Below are positions 60,470 through 64,000 of a stretch of DNA of 64,000 bases, piece after piece. Under the pieces are notes generated by a model, which worked only from the letters and a program-made list of their open reading frames with translations, did not search any database and was not told the origin of the DNA. Position 1 is the first letter of the stretch. Each line of letters opens with the position of its first letter. Origin of the DNA: Melioribacter roseus P3M-2 (lineage in GTDB: Bacteria > Bacteroidota > Ignavibacteria > Ignavibacteriales > Melioribacteraceae); assembly GCF_000279145.1 (NCBI RefSeq), contig NC_018178.1, positions 3,171,688-3,235,687 of the forward strand, written 5' to 3'. Made by a program: the position numbers and the translations under genes.

Positions 60470-62166
60470 TTAAGAATTACTCCCTTCCCTTTTTTACCGT
60501 CTACTTTAATTATTAAATTATTTTCCGTTCGGATGCGTTTTACAAACTTTAATTCTTCGATCGTATTCTGTTCTTCAATCCATTTCCAATCGATATAATC
60601 AGTGTCATAATTTAATGAAAAATAATAAACATCCAAATTCGACATGTTATGGAAAAAATGGGAACCCTGACTGAATTCCACATAAAAATTCTTCATATTT
60701 ATTTCAACGATTGCTTTTGCGGCGTTTACATCCGTCCATTCCACCGGAATTCCGAGCCACGGATCGGCGCTTCCCCATCTGCCGTAACCGATTAATATAT
60801 ATCTTTTATTTTCATCAATGATTTTCTTGTTCATTTGTGAAATTTCATTTGCAATGGCGACCGAGTTCTTAATATCAAAATTTTCCATCTTTACCATTAT
60901 TATATCAGTAATTTCCTCGCTTATTCCATGCCCCAATACTTTGTTTGATTTTAGTAGAATTCTGCCGTTTTCCTCCTCAATCTCATCCATACTGACGGCG
61001 TTGGCGTATTTTTTCATCGGGCGTACCTGTAAAAAAGCAAAATTCAGTATTCCTTTTTTATAATCCTGCCAACAAGCAAACTCGATTTCTACCAGAGAAT
61101 TATACTCTTCTTCGCAGATTTCCAACAACATCTTAATAAAATCATTGAATCCGTACATATTCAGTTCAATCAAAGGAGCGAAATTTATTATCCTCGGACC
61201 GTCTTTACCGGAGCCCATAATAATTTTATCGTCATTCGGTATGTAAGTGGAAACAATATTTTTAAGAACATTATCGTACTCAGCCGTATTTAACTCTTCA
61301 TGCGTCAAGTATTCCGTTTCTTTAAGAGGATCGTACTTGACACCCGGACTAATGTCAACCGCCCAGAATTTTTTTTGAGTGAGTTGCACTATGTCTCTAA
61401 CGCTTTTGTAGGGCAATGAATGTCTTGGATATTTTGGACAATAAGACCATACTATATCGCCGTCCACGATAGTTTTGCCGAGTCCCAATGCAAGATGAAC
61501 TATACCGTCTTCCGGTCGGGCTTTGCCAAAAGGATAAAAGTTGTATGATTTCGCCACTCCTGAAAAATCCGGGTAAAAGCGGTTGTAATGTTTTTGCCCG
61601 GCAATTCTCTGGATTATAACCGCCATTTTTTCTTTTTTAATCGGATAGCCCGCAAGCGTAAAATAATTTTTAGCCGCATTCGAATAGACAGAGGCGTACA
61701 CGTATTTTATAGAGTCGATAAATCTCTTGAAACGTAAATCCGGCGCTCCGGGCTGAGGGTTAATCATTTTAGTTTTGTAGACTCCGGCAAAAGGTTCGTC
61801 CGTAGAGTCCTCCAGCAGTCCTGAAGACCTGACTGCCAGCGGAAATTTTGCTTCGTTCAGAATATTGTTAAGTTCTCCCAGGAACTCATTCGGAAATACG
61901 GAATCGAGAAAATTTTTAATCAGATATCTTTCATCATTTTCATTAGTTGCATATTCCAATAAATTATTACGTTCGATAAATTTGTCGAAAATATCCGATG
62001 TAACGACCGCCATTCCGGGAATGAATAGGTTAATAGTTGACGGAATATTTTTCATCCCGGGAAGTATCGAAGCCGCTTTCAATAATCCGGCGGCTTTTCC
62101 ACCCACTTCTCCATTGCCTATTTTTAAGCAGGTATTATTGGAAAAGTATTTTGATGTCTTCTCCAT
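60466..62166 (-). CDS. PEP/pyruvate-binding (PPDK_N) protein, paralogue of the downstream gene
   Basis: 566 residues from the ATG at 62166; the ATG at 62184 would lie in the loop of a terminator hairpin. GNGEVGGKAAGLLKAASILP, FPLAVRSSGLLEDSTDEPFA, HLALGLGKTIVDGD and EIEFACWQDYKKGILNFAFL with QVRPM form a PPDK_N ATP-grasp domain. Residues ~440-520 repeat the domain of the partner: YILIGYGRWGSADPWLGIPV, EWTDVNAAKAIVEI and FSQGSHFFHNMSNLDVYYFS. It has no GAF, no phosphohistidine domain, no PEP barrel and no nucleotidyltransferase. The 4-base overlap (ATGA) with the 1065-residue partner implies a stable pair or complex. Function unknown. Confidence 0.78.
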   Translation of the reverse strand: MEKTSKYFSNNTCLKIGNGEVGGKAAGLLKAASILPGMKNIPSTINLFIPGMAVVTSDIFDKFIERNNLLEYATNENDERYLIKNFLDSVFPNEFLGELNNILNEAKFPLAVRSSGLLEDSTDEPFAGVYKTKMINPQPGAPDLRFKRFIDSIKYVYASVYSNAAKNYFTLAGYPIKKEKMAVIIQRIAGQKHYNRFYPDFSGVAKSYNFYPFGKARPEDGIVHLALGLGKTIVDGDIVWSYCPKYPRHSLPYKSVRDIVQLTQKKFWAVDISPGVKYDPLKETEYLTHEELNTAEYDNVLKNIVSTYIPNDDKIIMGSGKDGPRIINFAPLIELNMYGFNDFIKMLLEICEEEYNSLVEIEFACWQDYKKGILNFAFLQVRPMKKYANAVSMDEIEEENGRILLKSNKVLGHGISEEITDIIMVKMENFDIKNSVAIANEISQMNKKIIDENKRYILIGYGRWGSADPWLGIPVEWTDVNAAKAIVEINMKNFYVEFSQGSHFFHNMSNLDVYYFSLNYDTDYIDWKWIEEQNTIEELKFVKRIRTENNLIIKVDGKKGKGVILK

Positions 62167-62171
62167 ACAAT

Positions 62172-62195
62172 AAAAGCCGGGCATTACCCGGCTTT
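62172..62195 (-). terminator. Terminator hairpin between gdhA and the PPDK_N pair
   Basis: On the minus strand AAAGCCGGG (62187-62195) pairs exactly with CCCGGCTTT (62173-62181) around a 5-base loop and is followed by TTATTG. It lies 23 bases after the gdhA stop and 7 bases before the chosen PPDK_N start, so it may be leaky or act as an attenuator. Confidence 0.65.
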
Positions 62196-62217
62196 ATACA
62201 ATTTAATTAATAGTCGA

Positions 62218-63504
62218 TTATACCCAACCTCTATCCTTGCAAGCCTGAGCCACTCGGTTAATTGCAATTACATACGCAGCGTCGCGCATATACAATTTTT
62301 TGTTTCGGGCTAACTCGCTTACGGATAAATAAGCATTCGTCATTTTAGTGTCGAGTTTCGCCAATACTTCTTCTTTTTCCCAGTAATAATTCATATTAGA
62401 CTGAACTTGTTCAAAATAGCTGCATGTGACGCCTCCGGCATTTGCCAGGAAGTCTGGAATGACGAAAATATTTCTTTCCTGAATTACCTTGTCGGCTTCG
62501 ATAGTAGTGGGACCGTTTGCGCCTTCGGCAATAATTTTCACGCGTTTGCTTATCTTATTAACATTGTCGGCGTTGATTTGGTTTTCGAGCGCGGCTGGTA
62601 TTAAAATATCAACGTCCTGCTCGATCCACGCATCGCCTTCGAGGATTTCATACCCGAGTTCTTTTGCCTTTGTTTTGTCGATACCGCCGAACTTATCGGT
62701 AATACCGAGCAGCTCGTCCCGGTTAATTCCGTCCATTTTTCTGAATGTGTATGAACATTTATCCTGTTCGTCCCAGCTTGCCACTGCAATTACTTTTCCG
62801 CCCAGTTGAGTGTATAATTCGATTGCATACTGAGCAACGTTGCCGAAGCCTTGCACAGAAGCCAGAGTTTCTTCGGGTTTTATATTCATTTCTTTCAATG
62901 CTTCTCTCAGAGTAAAAATAACTCCGTATCCGGTAGCTTCTGTTCTGCCCAAAGAGCCTCCCATGCCTACGGGTTTACCCGTGATAAAGCCCGGATATTT
63001 ACCTCCGGTAATACTTTCATATTCATCGAGCATCCAGAGCATATGCTGCGCGTTAGTCATTACGTCCGGAGCCGGCACGTCATTTACAGGTCCTACGTTC
63101 TTAGCCATTTGACGCACCCATCCGCGGCAGATTTGTTCCTGTTCTTTCATACTCAGATGATGCGGGTCGCATATAACTCCTCCCTTGCCTCCGCCGAGAG
63201 GAATATTAACAACGGCGCATTTCCAGGTCATCCACATTGCCAACGCTCTTACCGTATCGACCGTTTCTTGCGGGTGAAATCGGATTCCGCCTTTCGAAGG
63301 TCCGCGTGCGTCATTATGCTGAACGCGAAAACCTCTGAAAATTTTTGTGGAACCGTCGTCCATTTTAACGGGAATACTGAAATGATATTCCCGGAGAGGA
63401 TTTCTTAATAATTCTCGAGTGGATTCGTCTAAATTGAGTAATTCAGCTACTCTGTCGAATTGAGCTTGTGCCATTTCAAAAGGATTAAACTCTTTGGATT
63501 TCAT
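62218..63504 (-). CDS. gdhA: Glutamate dehydrogenase (Glu/Leu/Phe/Val family)
   Basis: 428 residues. Substrate motifs PLREYHFSIPVKMDDGSTKI, FRGFRVQHNDARGPSKGGIR, VVNIPLGGGKGGVICDP (catalytic Lys) and VNDVPAPDVMTNAQHMLWML precede the nucleotide domain GMGGSLGRTEATGYGV, VQGFGNVAQYAIEL, PAALENQINADNVNKI and EGANGPTTIEADKVI. It is the NAD(P)-dependent hexameric GDH type II of about 420-430 residues, interconverting glutamate and 2-oxoglutarate, and would recycle the glutamate made by the lysine aminotransferase. GAGG precedes the ATG. Confidence 0.95.
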   Translation of the reverse strand: MKSKEFNPFEMAQAQFDRVAELLNLDESTRELLRNPLREYHFSIPVKMDDGSTKIFRGFRVQHNDARGPSKGGIRFHPQETVDTVRALAMWMTWKCAVVNIPLGGGKGGVICDPHHLSMKEQEQICRGWVRQMAKNVGPVNDVPAPDVMTNAQHMLWMLDEYESITGGKYPGFITGKPVGMGGSLGRTEATGYGVIFTLREALKEMNIKPEETLASVQGFGNVAQYAIELYTQLGGKVIAVASWDEQDKCSYTFRKMDGINRDELLGITDKFGGIDKTKAKELGYEILEGDAWIEQDVDILIPAALENQINADNVNKISKRVKIIAEGANGPTTIEADKVIQERNIFVIPDFLANAGGVTCSYFEQVQSNMNYYWEKEEVLAKLDTKMTNAYLSVSELARNKKLYMRDAAYVIAINRVAQACKDRGWV

Positions 63505-63566
63505 AAAAACCTCATTGTTTGAATATGTTCATACGGGGAAAATAATTTCCCTTTTTTCTTTTATAC

Positions 63567-63597
63567 CAAAAATAGATACGCTTATATTGTTAAGCAA
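63567..63597 (-). promoter_or_regulatory. Promoter of gdhA
   Basis: On the minus strand TTG (63595-63597), 20 bases, TATTTTTG (63567-63574), an exact match to TTG-N20-TAnnTTTG. Expected leader of about 55 bases to the gdhA ATG. Confidence 0.75.
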
Positions 63598-63669
63598 ACA
63601 AAATCAGTTTCAGTCGTTCTTATTACCGAATGCCATTTTCTTAATAATTATTGACTTATAATTATTTAG

Positions 63670-63688
63670 GCATATTTAGTTAATATGC
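63670..63688. promoter_or_regulatory. Inverted repeat, possible operator
   Basis: GCATATT-TAGTT-AATATGC is a perfect 7-base inverted repeat with a 5-base spacer, about 75 bases upstream of the gdhA promoter and 140 bases upstream of the promoter candidate on the other strand. A dimeric regulator site is plausible. Confidence 0.35.
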
Positions 63689-63824
63689 ACGTTGTCTCTG
63701 CCTGTAATAATTAGTTCGTATACATAATTATTATTAAAAAATAAAAAAGTTATTTTTTTGCTTTTTTTTATGCACATCAGATATTTTTCCACTTAATTCC
63801 AATTATTTAAACTCATTCTATGAT

Positions 63825-63855
63825 TTGGATATTTTAGATGCATCCGGTATTTTTA
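63825..63855 (+). promoter_or_regulatory. Candidate promoter of the prolyl-oligopeptidase-like gene
   Basis: TTG (63825-63827), 20 bases, TATTTTTA (63848-63855); the -7 box misses only the final G. The ATG follows 41 bases later. Confidence 0.5.
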
Positions 63856-63895
63856 TAGAAGTTATATCCTTAGGGTCACAATTTAGAGCTTCGCC

Positions 63896-64000
63896 ATGAA
63901 AACAAAATTATACTTACTAATCTTAGGAATATTTTGCGCCGCAACATATTTCGGTCAAAGCGCCAACTACCCGGAATCGAAGAAAATTGAACATAAGGAC
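63896..64000 (+). CDS. N-terminal fragment of a secreted protein, probable prolyl oligopeptidase (S9)
   Basis: The last 105 bases encode 35 residues: a signal peptide (MKTKLYLLILGIFCAATYFG) and the mature start NYPESKKIEHKD. This closely resembles the beginning of secreted prolyl endopeptidases such as the Elizabethkingia meningoseptica enzyme, where YPETKK is followed by a Tyr-His-Gly region and DPYRWLE. The remainder is outside the window, so the call rests on this short match only. Start ATG follows a TTG/TATTTTTA promoter candidate. Confidence 0.55.
   Translation, partial: MKTKLYLLILGIFCAATYFGQSANYPESKKIEHKD

Larger units (their letters stand above)
63505..63895. other. Non-coding 391-base spacer between gdhA and the next gene
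   Basis: AT-rich with no frame worth calling. It contains the two divergent promoters and one perfect inverted repeat listed separately. Confidence 0.6.

Overview
This window looks like chromosomal DNA of a free-living bacterium of the Ignavibacteria/Bacteroidetes-Chlorobi group, with Melioribacter/Ignavibacterium-like relatives the best guess. The basis is: a short Bacteroidetes-type primary sigma factor (RpoD, about 287 residues); five or so good promoters of the form TTG-N20/21-TAnnTTTG rather than E. coli-type -35/-10; PorV-like and DUF4835 (type IX secretion-associated) proteins; many lipoproteins and outer-membrane barrels; serine palmitoyltransferase; and frequent TTG starts. No phage, IS element or CRISPR array is visible; one possible decayed integrase lies beside the only tRNA. 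The species is inferred from gene content only.

Layout. 1-2.2 kb: partial MATE exporter, a double-HTH regulator, an outer-membrane protein and an SDR. 2.2-9.6 kb: a compact minus-strand leucine (isovaleryl/methylcrotonyl-CoA) catabolic operon with an AtuA-like protein. 9.8-11.1 kb: membrane protein, decayed spacer and tRNA-Ala(GGC). 11.1-15.3 kb: cytochrome-like lipoprotein, DUF123 protein, then what looks like a bacterial ceramide locus (SDR epimerase, serine palmitoyltransferase, frameshifted GNAT). 15.3-19 kb: DUF4835, PorV-like and HHH-barrel envelope proteins. 19-23.3 kb: lysine-to-aminoadipate genes (ALDH7 and lysine 6-aminotransferase, divergent). 23.5-30.7 kb: rsmI, apt/dus/MFS, then histone-like Hc1, a membrane ETF:quinone-type Fe-S oxidoreductase, bioY and a hydrolase. 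31.1-34.9 kb: a plus-strand operon of acyl-CoA dehydrogenase, a diverged HisA paralogue, a cyclic-nucleotide-binding protein, UspA and an eIF2B-like protein. 35.6-38.9 kb: ECF sigma, RpoD, class V aminotransferase. 39-41.7 kb: radical SAM protein and three envelope proteins. 42-48.6 kb: complete trpEGDCFBA operon behind a textbook attenuator (four Trp codons). 49.5-56.4 kb: complete minus-strand hisGDCBHAF(IE) operon behind its own attenuator (a run of His codons). 56.4-64 kb: metallophosphoesterase, two tandem PEP/pyruvate-binding (PPDK_N) proteins of unknown function, glutamate dehydrogenase and the start of a prolyl-oligopeptidase-like protein.

How it fits together. Leucine breakdown needs biotin (BioY is nearby), feeds electrons from acyl-CoA dehydrogenases to ETF and plausibly to the membrane Fe-S oxidoreductase and menaquinone. 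Lysine is oxidised to aminoadipate, and glutamate dehydrogenase recycles amino groups. The trp and his operons are both controlled by ribosome-stalling attenuation. The least explained parts are the PPDK_N pair with a shared GRWGS domain and a fused nucleotidyltransferase, the HisA-paralogue/cNMP/UspA/eIF2B operon, the structured leader of the lysine aminotransferase gene, and the ceramide locus with its poly-A frameshift.
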